Shown in pieces: positions 1-5,263 of a DNA stretch of 5,263 bases. Below the pieces are notes generated by a model. That model did not search any database, was not told the DNA's origin, and was given only the letters and a program-made list of their open reading frames with translations. Location of the stretch: positions 1 through 5,263 of the forward strand of contig DHWR01000129.1 of the NCBI GenBank assembly GCA_002413265.1, written 5' to 3'. Position 1 is the stretch's first letter; the number at the start of each line of letters is the position of its first letter. A program made the position numbers and the translations under genes. This DNA comes from Chloroflexi bacterium UBA5177. GTDB taxonomy: Bacteria; Chloroflexota; UBA5177.

Positions 1-412
1 CGATGAGGTGCTGCATGAGACGACGTCCGATACCGTGCCCCTGGTAGGCATCCTCTACTACAAACGCCACTTCCGCAGAATTGGGGCCGATGCGAAAGAA
101 ACGGGCCACCCCCACAATGCGGCCCCGTGTCCCGGTTGTGGCGGCGACAGCCACGTTGTTTCGACCATCAAGCTCCGTGAAGTAATGCGCGAGTGGTTCG
201 GATAACTCGCGCTTGGCACCGTGAAAGCGGAGGCGGACGCTGGAAGCGCTCAATCGTTGGTGGAAGAGCTGAAGTCTGTGCCAGTCGTCAGGTCGTATGA
301 GTCGAAAGTGGATGTCGTGCAGCGAGGATTCTGGGCTAGACAAACTGTGGTGTTGCTGAACCGTTTGCCTCGCAATACTCGTCCCCGGCGGTGCTGACTG
401 TCTCACTGTCAT
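1..412 (-). CDS. Pat-like GNAT-family N-acetyltransferase, 3' end cut off by the window edge
   Basis: Reading the minus strand from the ATG at 412-410 gives 137 uninterrupted codons to the window edge, so the C-terminus is missing. After a poorly conserved, Ser/Gln/Pro-rich N-terminus of about 35 residues comes a GNAT fold: IRPDD at 39-43, the RLSASSVRLRFHG stretch typical of Pat-type protein acetyltransferases, then VGVARFFRI and AEVAFVVEDAYQGHGIGRRL. Q124-G-H-G127-I-G129 is the acetyl-CoA pyrophosphate-binding motif (Q/RxxGxG/A). GNAT enzymes move an acetyl group from acetyl-CoA to an amine; the closest-looking relatives are the stand-alone or fused domains that acetylate protein lysines such as that of acetyl-CoA synthetase. 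The substrate here is not shown. The start overlaps the stop of the upstream gene (ATGA, 412-409) and has no good ribosome site of its own, so translational coupling is likely. GNAT membership is firm; Pat-like is probable. Confidence 0.88.
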   Translation of the reverse strand, partial: MTVRQSAPPGTSIARQTVQQHHSLSSPESSLHDIHFRLIRPDDWHRLQLFHQRLSASSVRLRFHGAKRELSEPLAHYFTELDGRNNVAVAATTGTRGRIVGVARFFRIGPNSAEVAFVVEDAYQGHGIGRRLMQHLI

Positions 413-801
413 TTCCGCGGCCAGTCGCCGGGCTCCAAGACTTTTAGCTCGGACGGAAGGAGGAAGCCAGGCATTACACGATCCAGCCATAGCAGGGAGG
501 TTTCACGCACAAATCGGTGGTATTCGCCAGCACTCGTCCACTCGCTGAGAACGATGATGTGGCCCATGTCACCACCGTTTCGCAGGATCCTAAAATCCTT
601 GCACTCAGGCCTAGCCAGAGCGAGTTGCGCGAGCCGTTGCCACGTCTCTGTCCATAAGGTCTGGCGCGCGGCCGGCACGGTGAACGAAGAGACGACAGTT
701 ACAACTCGTGACGTCTCAGGTCTCTTGACCGATCGGTCACCGAAGATCTTCGTCTTGGACTGATTGCCTTCTGTGGCACTCGCCAGTGTTGACGTCGTCA
801 T
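409..801 (-). CDS. Antibiotic biosynthesis monooxygenase (ABM)-like domain protein
   Basis: A 130-residue cytosolic protein with no signal peptide or membrane segment. The first ~32 residues are polar and probably disordered; residues ~33-122 look like one ABM/dimeric alpha-beta barrel domain. They show a first strand VVTVVSSFTV, an amphipathic helix (TETWQRLAQLALARPEC), then FRILRNGGDMGHIIVLSEWTSAGEYHRFVRET and a closing strand ELKVLEP. The SEW...EYHRFV region is the most family-like part. Members range from quinone-forming monooxygenases to haem-degrading enzymes and proteins of unknown role; no residue seen here identifies a substrate, so function is open. The start at 801 is chosen over an in-frame ATG at 924 because AAGGAG lies 7 bases before it and the extra 41 residues look like translated intergenic DNA. 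It is the first gene of a two-gene minus-strand unit, its stop overlapping the GNAT start by 4 bases. Two perfect palindromes lie in its 5' coding part. Confidence 0.82.
   Translation of the reverse strand: MTTSTLASATEGNQSKTKIFGDRSVKRPETSRVVTVVSSFTVPAARQTLWTETWQRLAQLALARPECKDFRILRNGGDMGHIIVLSEWTSAGEYHRFVRETSLLWLDRVMPGFLLPSELKVLEPGDWPRK
726..752. promoter_or_regulatory. Two adjacent perfect palindromes inside the 5' part of the ABM-like gene
   Basis: TGACCGATCGGTCA (726-739, 14 bp) and CGAAGATCTTCG (741-752, 12 bp) are each perfect palindromes, separated by one base. They lie within codons ~17-26 of the ABM-like gene, in the part coding for the variable N-terminal tail. They could be an intragenic operator or simply a by-product of coding; no regulator is visible nearby. 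Confidence 0.3.
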
Positions 802-808
802 GTCCGAT

Positions 809-814
809 CTCCTT
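809..814 (-). promoter_or_regulatory. Ribosome binding site of the ABM-like gene
   Basis: AAGGAG on the minus strand, 7 bases before the ATG at 801. It fixes the start of this gene and argues against the longer reading from 924. Confidence 0.8.
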
Positions 815-957
815 GAAACTGGGCGTGGCGAGATTCGCTCCGGGCTCCCGGGAACGCCGGCTCTGCGGAGCCCCTCGCGCTTCACCGTATCGCCTCTCGC
901 CACATGGACGCATCGGCTAGACACCCGATATTTGGCTCATCCTGGCCCGAACCCAAT

Positions 958-988
958 CCAGACGTTGAGAGCCATCTCAGACGTCTGG
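958..988. promoter_or_regulatory. Stem-loop upstream of the metal ATPase
   Basis: CCAGACGTTGAGA (958-970) and TCTCAGACGTCTGG (975-988) are reverse complements apart from one bulged base (G980), around a 4-base loop GCCA. The right arm also contains a 10-bp perfect palindrome, CAGACGTCTG (978-987). No U-run follows on either strand, so it does not look like an intrinsic terminator. It ends about 97 bases before the ATPase start and could be a DNA operator or the 5' part of a structured leader. Confidence 0.5.
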
Positions 989-997
989 GTGTGGTCT

Positions 998-1015
998 ATC
1001 GGTTCCGGACCCGAT
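998..1015. promoter_or_regulatory. 18-bp dyad, candidate operator of the metal-transport genes
   Basis: ATCGGTTCCGGACCCGAT is symmetric in 8 of 9 base pairs; only T1003/C1010 break the symmetry. It lies 70 bases upstream of the ATPase start and directly before a weak -10-like TAGAAA. Repressors and MerR-type activators of metal-efflux genes bind dyads of this size in promoters, but this sequence does not match a DtxR/IdeR or Fur box that I recognise. The role is inferred from position and symmetry only. Confidence 0.4.
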
Positions 1016-1084
1016 GTAGAAAACCCTGCTGTTCAATAAGCTCGTGGGGGTCGAGCCGGTTATCCGTCGTGATGTTGGGGGGCA

Positions 1085-2938
1085 GTGACTGTGATTTCTT
1101 TGCACAGTGCGCGGTCTGCGCTCCGAGCATATCCGCTGCCTATCGTGGCGCTGGCGGGTCTGAGCCTTGGTTTGCTTGCTGCTGCTGTACGGTCCGACAC
1201 GTCTCACGCTGTGCTCGGAGCCACGCTCGCCATCGGAGGCCTGCCGGTGGTCTTCCGCACAGTCAAAGGCATGATCCGTGGAAACTTCGCCAGCGACGTC
1301 GTAGCGAGTCTTGCCATCGTTGGAGCTGCGGCGACCGACGAATATCTTGCAGGCTGCGTGATCGTGCTGATGCAGACAGGCGGCGAAGCACTCGACGACT
1401 ATGCGATCCGCCGTGCGTCGGCGTCGCTGGACGCGTTGATGTCGCGTGCGCCCCACGTCGCTCACCGACTTAGCGGCGCGAAGGTAGAGGACCTTCCGGT
1501 GAGCGAGATCATCACCGGCGACACGCTCTTGGTACGCCCGGGTGAGATCGTTCCGGTGGACGGTCTCGTCATCTCCGGCAACACAGCGCTTGACGAGTCA
1601 GCGATCACCGGTGAGCCCATACCCGTCGCCGCGGGACCCGGCCGAGAAGTGATGAGTGGATCAATCTCTCAGGACGGCGCGCTGGAGATCCGAGCCCTTC
1701 GTCCGAGTAGTGAGAGCCAGTATGAGCAGATCGTGGCGTTGGTGCGCGCTGCCGAACAGGACAAGGCTCCCATCGGACGCCTGGCGGACCGCTATGCCAT
1801 CTTCTTCACGCCGTTCACGCTTGCGATGTGCGGCCTGGCCTGGCTCTTCACCCGGGAGGCTCAGTCGGTGGTGGCGGTACTTGTGGTCGCTACACCGTGT
1901 CCGTTGATCCTGGCCACGCCCGTAGCGATCATCTCCGGCATCAATCGCGCCGCGCGACGCGGTATCGTCGTCAAAGGTGGCGCCGCGATTGAACAGATCG
2001 GACGGGCGGACGTCGTCGTATTCGACAAAACCGGAACTCTGACAACCGGCTCTCCGGTGGTCGAACGGGCGGTCCCACTCGACGGGTACGAGCCTCGAGA
2101 AGTCGTGCGATTGGCAGCAGGTCTGGAGCAGCTTTCGAGCCATCCGATGGCTCGGGCGCTCGTCGCCGAGGGCAAGCTAGCGAGCGGTTCACTTCCGATG
2201 CCAACCGAGGTGATCGAGGAGGCCGGTCTGGGCGTTTCCGGCAAGGTTGAAGGCCACGTGATCGACGTAGGATCCATCGCTTTTGCCGCGCAAAAGAGTT
2301 TGGCGAGTCTCGATGCTCTTCGAGGAATGCGAACCGAGAGATTCATGCAAGACGAAGCCACCGCGGTTGTCGGAATCGATGGACGCGCCGCCGGACTTGT
2401 TCTCTACTCTGACCCCTTGCGTTCCAACGTGGCGCAGACGCTTGCTCGGCTCAAGGGATTGGGCGTGAGGGACACGGTGATGTTGACGGGGGACGACGTG
2501 CAAACGGCGGCCGCAATCGCCACCCAAGCGGGAATCGACGATGTGAGAGCGGATCTGCTGCCGGGTGGCAAGGTTCAGGCCGTACGCGAGCTGATGCTGC
2601 GGCACGAGACCATTGTCATGGTGGGTGACGGTATCAACGACGCCCCGGCGCTCGCCACCGCCACGGTGGGAGTCGCGTTGGGCGCTCGCGGAGCCGCGGT
2701 GTCGGCGGAAGCGGCCGATATCGTGGTTATGACCGATGATCTGGGGAAGGTCGCCGATTCGGTAGAGATCGGCAAGCGAACCCTGAGCATAGCGAAGCAA
2801 AGCATCTGGGCGGGGTTAGGGGCGAGTGGGGCGATGATGGTTGCCGCGGCCCTTGGATACATTCCCCCGACGGTGGGCGCCTTCCTGCAAGAAGGGCTTG
2901 ACGTAGCGGTCATTCTCAACGCCTTGAGAGCCAGGTAG
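1085..2938 (+). CDS. Heavy-metal-translocating P1B-type ATPase, P1B-5-like (TPCP motif)
   Basis: A complete 617-residue inner-membrane pump that would use ATP to export transition-metal ions from the cytosol. Visible parts: two pairs of membrane helices at ~15-103, the actuator domain with TGE at 175-177, two helices at ~238-283 with the metal-site motif TPCP at 270-273, the phosphorylated Asp in DKTGT (D314), the P1B-specific His-Pro of the nucleotide domain (H353-P354), GDGIND at 514-519 and two C-terminal helices with QEGLD at 602-606. The P1B family is certain. TPC rather than CPC or SPC, with QE..D near the C-terminus, points to the P1B-5 group linked to Fe and Ni; the metal remains inferred. 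It has neither an N-terminal HMA metal-binding domain nor the C-terminal hemerythrin domain often found in that group. The start is GTG at 1085 after a G-rich stretch (1077-1082), since an in-frame stop lies at 1070-1072; GTG at 1091 is an alternative. It is the first gene of a plus-strand operon with the VIT gene 16 bases on. Confidence 0.95.
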   Translation: MTVISLHSARSALRAYPLPIVALAGLSLGLLAAAVRSDTSHAVLGATLAIGGLPVVFRTVKGMIRGNFASDVVASLAIVGAAATDEYLAGCVIVLMQTGGEALDDYAIRRASASLDALMSRAPHVAHRLSGAKVEDLPVSEIITGDTLLVRPGEIVPVDGLVISGNTALDESAITGEPIPVAAGPGREVMSGSISQDGALEIRALRPSSESQYEQIVALVRAAEQDKAPIGRLADRYAIFFTPFTLAMCGLAWLFTREAQSVVAVLVVATPCPLILATPVAIISGINRAARRGIVVKGGAAIEQIGRADVVVFDKTGTLTTGSPVVERAVPLDGYEPREVVRLAAGLEQLSSHPMARALVAEGKLASGSLPMPTEVIEEAGLGVSGKVEGHVIDVGSIAFAAQKSLASLDALRGMRTERFMQDEATAVVGIDGRAAGLVLYSDPLRSNVAQTLARLKGLGVRDTVMLTGDDVQTAAAIATQAGIDDVRADLLPGGKVQAVRELMLRHETIVMVGDGINDAPALATATVGVALGARGAAVSAEAADIVVMTDDLGKVADSVEIGKRTLSIAKQSIWAGLGASGAMMVAAALGYIPPTVGAFLQEGLDVAVILNALRAR

Positions 2939-2945
2939 ACAGAGT

Positions 2946-2951
2946 GAGGAA
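2946..2951 (+). promoter_or_regulatory. Ribosome binding site of the VIT-family gene
   Basis: GAGGAA shortly before the ATG at 2955, within the 16-base gap after the ATPase stop. It supports separate initiation of the second gene on a shared transcript. Confidence 0.65.
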
Positions 2952-2954
2952 AGC

Positions 2955-3665
2955 ATGGGACGACTAGCGCCACACGTGGAACGTCACTTTTCCGGATCAG
3001 CCAGCGTCAGAGACGTGGTCATTGGGATGTCTGACGGGCTTACAGTTCCTTTTGCCCTGGCCGCCGGGTTGGCAGGTGCCGTCTCCAACCATTGGCTGAT
3101 AGTCATCGGTGGCCTTTCAGAGGTGGCAGCCGGTTCTATTGCGATGGGGATGGGAGGCTATCTGGCAGCAAAAAGTGACGCAGACTCCTACAGGGCGGAG
3201 ATGCAGCGGGAGCGGCAGGAGGTGCTAGAGGTCCCGGACGTCGAACGCCAGGAAGTGGCACAGATCTTCTCGCAGTACGGTTTGCGCGGGCAGCCTTTAC
3301 AGGCAGCAGTGGCGGCCATCTCGGCGGACAACGAAGTATGGGTGCAATTCATGATGCGAGAAGAGCTAGGCCTAGAAGAGCCCGATCCCAAGCGTGCTCT
3401 TCGCTCCTCCTTGACGATTGCCGGATCGTACATCGGTGGCGGCATCCTCCCTCTCCTGCCGTATTTCTGGCCGACTTCAATCACCACCTCCCTAATACTG
3501 TCGGCCGTCATTACCGCCATCGCTCTCGCGATCTTCGGCTGGGTGAAAGGGAAGTTTACGGGCGTGGCGCCGGCTCGCAGCGCATTTCAAACCGTCCTGG
3601 TCGGCGGCTTGGCAGCAGGCTCGGCCTATCTAATAGCACGTCTTATCTCAGGAGTAGCCGGCTAA
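2955..3665 (+). CDS. VIT1/CCC1-family Fe2+/Mn2+ transporter
   Basis: A complete 236-residue membrane protein. VIT/CCC1 proteins carry Fe2+ or Mn2+ out of the cytosol, in bacteria presumably across the inner membrane. The order of parts fits the family: helix 1 with VRDVVIGMSDGLTVPFALAAG (family Asp at D27), helix 2 with GGLSEVAAGSIAMGMGGYLAAKS (E56, M64 and M66 candidate metal ligands), a charged cytosolic metal-binding helical region from ~75 to 142 rich in Glu (E82, E86, E89, E92, E97, E100, then E136, E137, E141, E142), and three C-terminal helices (~150-172, 175-197, 210-233). GGY replaces the GEY found in many homologues; I believe this is a recurring bacterial variant. It lies 16 bases after the metal ATPase with its own GAGGAA site, so the two are almost certainly co-transcribed, which supports iron or manganese as the shared cargo. 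Family assignment is firm; the metal is inferred. Confidence 0.93.
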   Translation: MGRLAPHVERHFSGSASVRDVVIGMSDGLTVPFALAAGLAGAVSNHWLIVIGGLSEVAAGSIAMGMGGYLAAKSDADSYRAEMQRERQEVLEVPDVERQEVAQIFSQYGLRGQPLQAAVAAISADNEVWVQFMMREELGLEEPDPKRALRSSLTIAGSYIGGGILPLLPYFWPTSITTSLILSAVITAIALAIFGWVKGKFTGVAPARSAFQTVLVGGLAAGSAYLIARLISGVAG

Positions 3666-3713
3666 AGCCCGACGTGAAGGCGATTCTGCGAACTCAGCCG
3701 TACCGTGCGGGCA

Positions 3714-3732
3714 TCTCAGGTCTGTGACCGAT
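3714..3732 (+). repeat. Copy of a short repeat also present at 714-733
   Basis: TCTCAGGTCT (3714-3723), GT, GACCGAT (3726-3732). At 714-733 the same order occurs with CTT as the spacer. Seventeen bases match, with one gap in the spacer. The first block also resembles the right arm of the stem-loop at 975-988 (ATCTCAG followed by GTCTG). It lies about 85 bases upstream of the stress-protein start, so a shared regulator site is possible; chance is not excluded. Confidence 0.35.
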
Positions 3733-3803
3733 ACCAACTCATCCGCCAGCGCCATATGCTGCGGACGCAGAGAGATGCTGAAGGCCAGCGCTCTCCCGCA
3801 AAC

Positions 3804-3810
3804 AAGGAGG
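3804..3810 (+). promoter_or_regulatory. Ribosome binding site of the universal stress protein gene
   Basis: AAGGAGG, 6 bases before the ATG at 3817. This near-consensus site decides the start in favour of 3817 rather than the in-frame GTG at 3724. Confidence 0.85.
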
Positions 3811-3816
3811 CTAAAC

Positions 3817-4764
3817 ATGAGACGAGTTGTCGTAGCCCTCGACGGGACGGCCCTCGCGGCGGCAATCCTGCCCGACGCCCGACACTTGGCGCGGCCAGAT
3901 GGAGAGCTGGTGCTCGTGCGCGACGCGAGCCTGGTTCCTAGCTACACCGGCGCCGACCCCGATGACCAGACTCAAGCGGTAGACGCGTCCCGAACGTATC
4001 TCAATGAAGTGGCCGGCAGCCTTCGTGAGGACGGTGTGCGAGTGCAGGTCCAGACGATGGTTTCCGGCGATGCAGCGCTGGCGATCGACGAAGCGGCCAG
4101 AATCTTCGACGCCGATTTTGTCGCCGTGGCCACGCACGGGCGTGGAGGCATCGGGAGAATATTGCGTGGCAGTGTCGCCTGGCGCGCACTCGCCGGTAGC
4201 CCTGTCCCGATTCTTATTCGACACATCGGCCCGAACGAGCAGAAAGCTTTGACGTTCCGCGCCTTTGCGCGGCGCATCCTCGTGCCGTTAGACGGGTCTC
4301 CCTTGGCCGAGACCGCCTTGCCGTTGGCACAGGAGCTTGCGCTTCAATGGAACGCACAACTACGAGTTACCCAGGTGCTACCCGCCTTCCCCGTCGTGCA
4401 CGCAACGGGCGCGTTTGGTATGGGAATGGCGGCGTATGACGACACGCGGCCGGCCCGGCACCAGGCCGAAGAGTACCTTCGGAAGGTGACGGCTGGACTC
4501 GATGGCGACGTGCACACACACGTGTTCGTCGGCTCGCCGGTGAACGATCTGGTGACGGCTGCCGAGGAGTGGCTCATCTCCGATATTGTGATGGCCAGCC
4601 ACGGACGCACGGGCCTTTCGCGCGCCATTGTTGGGAGCGTGACCGAGGCACTCATCCACCGACTCAACCTGCCCATCATCGTGGTTCCGGCTATGGCGAC
4701 CGTACCGCTCCACAAGAGCGCCGGAAGAGTTGTTCGTCCCGTCAGCCTCGCTTCAAAGGTCTAG
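3817..4764 (+). CDS. Tandem-domain universal stress protein (UspA family)
   Basis: A complete 315-residue cytosolic protein made of two UspA domains. Domain 1 (~1-135) opens with MRRVVVALDGTALAAAILP and carries ATHG-9 residues-GS (A105 to S119). Domain 2 (~150-300) opens with RRILVPLDGSPLAETALPLA and carries ASHG-9 residues-GS (A260 to S274). These match the ATP-binding signature GxxG-9x-G(S/T) of MJ0577-type proteins, with Ala in place of the first Gly in both, a frequent variant, so nucleotide binding by both halves is plausible. Tandem USPs are best known from actinobacteria, where several respond to hypoxia or stationary phase; that link is family knowledge, not visible here. It follows the VIT gene after 151 bases and precedes the CoA-transferase-family gene by 32 bases, all on the same strand. 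It has no membrane segment and no fused extra domain. Confidence 0.93.
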   Translation: MRRVVVALDGTALAAAILPDARHLARPDGELVLVRDASLVPSYTGADPDDQTQAVDASRTYLNEVAGSLREDGVRVQVQTMVSGDAALAIDEAARIFDADFVAVATHGRGGIGRILRGSVAWRALAGSPVPILIRHIGPNEQKALTFRAFARRILVPLDGSPLAETALPLAQELALQWNAQLRVTQVLPAFPVVHATGAFGMGMAAYDDTRPARHQAEEYLRKVTAGLDGDVHTHVFVGSPVNDLVTAAEEWLISDIVMASHGRTGLSRAIVGSVTEALIHRLNLPIIVVPAMATVPLHKSAGRVVRPVSLASKV

Positions 4765-4796
4765 GACCACGTGAACGCCGGAAAGCTGCGCGAGTC

Positions 4797-5244
4797 ATGG
4801 TGACCGACGTAGCCGCGCCGCCGGCGACCTCGAAGTGGAAGAGATGGTCGAGCACCGAGGAGGCCGTCGAGGTCGTTCGCTCTGGGGACCGGGTGTTCGT
4901 CCAGGGTGCCAGCGCATTCCCACAGATCCTCATCGATGCGCTTGTCAAGCGCGGCGAGGAGGGAGCTAGCTCGGCCCTGGAGAACGTCGAAATAGTGCAT
5001 CTCCACACCAACGGTCAGACGCGGTATGTGGGCAAGGAGTTCGAAGGGCGCTTCCATCACAGAGCGCTCTTCGTCGGCCCAAACGTGCGGGAAGCTGTTG
5101 ACGCGGGGCGTGCGAGCTATGTGCCGATATTCTTGTCCGACGTGCCGGACCTCCTACGCAGCGGCCGCTTCCCCATAGATGTGGCACTGCTGCATGTATC
5201 TCCGCCCGACGAGCACGGCTATTGCTCGCTGGGCACGTCAGTGG
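4797..5244 (+). CDS. Acetyl-CoA hydrolase/CoA-transferase family protein, N-terminal part only
   Basis: The first 149 codons of a family whose members usually run to about 430-500 residues. They include Cat1-type succinyl-CoA:acetate transferases, 4-hydroxybutyrate CoA-transferases and acetyl-CoA hydrolases. Typical N-terminal domain features are the opening strand SGDRVFVQGASAFPQILIDAL (29-49), HLHTNGQTRYV, FVGPNVREAVDAGRASYVPIFLSDVPDLL and ALLHVSPPDEHGYCSLGTSV (ending at V149). The catalytic Glu lies in the missing C-terminal half, so neither activity nor substrate can be told. The frame stays open to the contig end, but everything after 5244 is adapter; the apparent tail residues VSYTHL are artefactual, and homologues usually have Asp after GxSV, which fits G5244 being the last real base. 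The start is ATG 4797 with only a weak GGAAAG upstream (4780-4785); GTG 4800 is an alternative. It lies 32 bases after the stress-protein gene, probably in the same transcript. Confidence 0.9.
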
Positions 5245-5263
5245 CTGTCTCTTATACACATCT
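5245..5263 (+). other. Nextera/Tn5 mosaic-end adapter left on the contig end
   Basis: CTGTCTCTTATACACATCT is the exact 19-base reverse complement of the Tn5 mosaic end used in Nextera library preparation. It reaches the very last base of the window. It is sequencing-library contamination, not a natural transposon end: no transposase or target duplication is present, and it interrupts a well-conserved gene. Confidence 0.97.

Larger units (their letters stand above)
802..1084. promoter_or_regulatory. Divergent intergenic region between the ABM-like gene and the metal ATPase
   Basis: This 283-base stretch has no convincing gene and should carry the promoters for both directions. On the ABM side the leader has GC-rich foldable parts: CCGGG-CT-CCCGG at 840-851 and GGCTC-TGCG-GAGCC at 859-872. 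On the ATPase side are a strong stem-loop (958-988) and an 18-bp dyad (998-1015), listed separately. I found no confident -35/-10 pair. The best plus-strand guess is a weak -10-like TAGAAA at 1017-1022, just after the dyad, which would put the dyad in the promoter core. Open frames across the region do not look like proteins. Confidence 0.55.
3666..3816 (+). other. Intergenic gap between the VIT and universal-stress-protein genes
   Basis: A 151-base gap with no gene and no hairpin-plus-U-run terminator that I can see. It contains a close copy (3714-3732) of a stretch in the ABM-like gene and ends in a strong ribosome site. An in-frame GTG at 3724 could lengthen the stress protein by 31 residues, but that stretch resembles no USP N-terminus. 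A separate promoter for the stress-protein gene is possible but not identified. Confidence 0.5.

Noticed and set aside
8..205. Plus-strand open frame with a CPGCGG motif suggesting a small zinc-ribbon protein
   Set aside because: It lies antisense to the GNAT gene, whose acetyl-CoA motif is unmistakable; the Cys pattern is a by-product of GC-rich coding.
802..924. N-terminal extension of the ABM-like protein from an in-frame ATG at 924
   Set aside because: The extra 41 residues are Arg/Pro-rich and unlike the family, while AAGGAG 7 bases before 801 marks the real start.
958..988. Rho-independent terminator
   Set aside because: No U-run follows the stem on either strand, and it lies between divergent genes where no transcript needs to end.
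904..1473. Open frames across the divergent region and the ATPase 5' end on both strands (plus 904-1473, minus 977-1465)
   Set aside because: They are Arg/Cys/Ser-rich, resemble no family, and overlap the clearly coding ATPase frame.
3724..3816. N-terminal extension of the universal stress protein from GTG 3724
   Set aside because: AAGGAGG sits 6 bases before ATG 3817, and USP domains begin right at the first strand (RRVVVALDG).
4765..4796. Terminator between the stress-protein and CoA-transferase genes
   Set aside because: The 32-base gap holds no convincing hairpin followed by a U-run, so co-transcription is more likely.
5245..5263. A natural Tn5-like transposon end
   Set aside because: The match is to the synthetic mosaic end, it stops exactly at the contig edge, and no transposase or other mobile-element part is present.
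1..5263. CRISPR array, tRNA, rRNA, toxin-antitoxin or phage-defence genes
   Set aside because: No regularly spaced repeats, tRNA-like cloverleaf, rRNA segment or defence-type protein was seen on either strand by reading.

Overview
The window looks like one short contig, about 60% GC by eye, with a broken gene at each end. The last 19 bases (5245-5263) are an exact Tn5/Nextera mosaic-end adapter, not genome. The organism is not resolved. GC-rich coding, a GTG start on one gene, strong AAGGAG-type ribosome sites on two genes, a tandem universal stress protein and a Pat-like GNAT fit an actinobacterium or another GC-rich soil, sediment or groundwater bacterium. No ribosomal RNA, tRNA, transposase, CRISPR array or phage gene was seen.

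Layout. On the minus strand, a small antibiotic-biosynthesis-monooxygenase (ABM)-like protein (409-801) is followed by a Pat-like GNAT acetyltransferase (1-412, cut by the window edge). The two share an ATGA stop/start overlap, so they are very likely co-translated. A 283-base divergent region (802-1084) separates them from a plus-strand run. That run is a P1B-type metal ATPase (1085-2938), a VIT1/CCC1-family Fe/Mn transporter (2955-3665), a tandem-domain universal stress protein (3817-4764) and the N-terminal third of an acetyl-CoA hydrolase/CoA-transferase family protein (4797 to the contig end).

How the genes may work together. The ATPase and VIT genes are 16 bases apart and both families move transition metals out of the cytosol. 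The ATPase has the TPCP membrane motif and a C-terminal QEGLD motif, which resemble the P1B-5 (Fe/Ni-type) group. The simplest reading is a two-pump iron (or Ni/Co/Mn) detoxification operon. The universal stress protein and the acyl-CoA enzyme lie downstream on the same strand with no visible terminator, so metal stress, energy or redox stress and acetyl-CoA metabolism may be co-regulated. The Pat-like acetyltransferase on the other arm also uses acetyl-CoA, but a functional link is inference only.

Regulation. The divergent region holds a near-perfect stem-loop (958-988) and an 18-bp dyad with one mismatched pair (998-1015), both just upstream of the ATPase. A pair of perfect palindromes (726-739 and 741-752) lies inside the start of the ABM-like gene. 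Part of that area recurs as a close repeat upstream of the stress-protein gene (3714-3732). These are candidate operators; no regulator gene is in the window.
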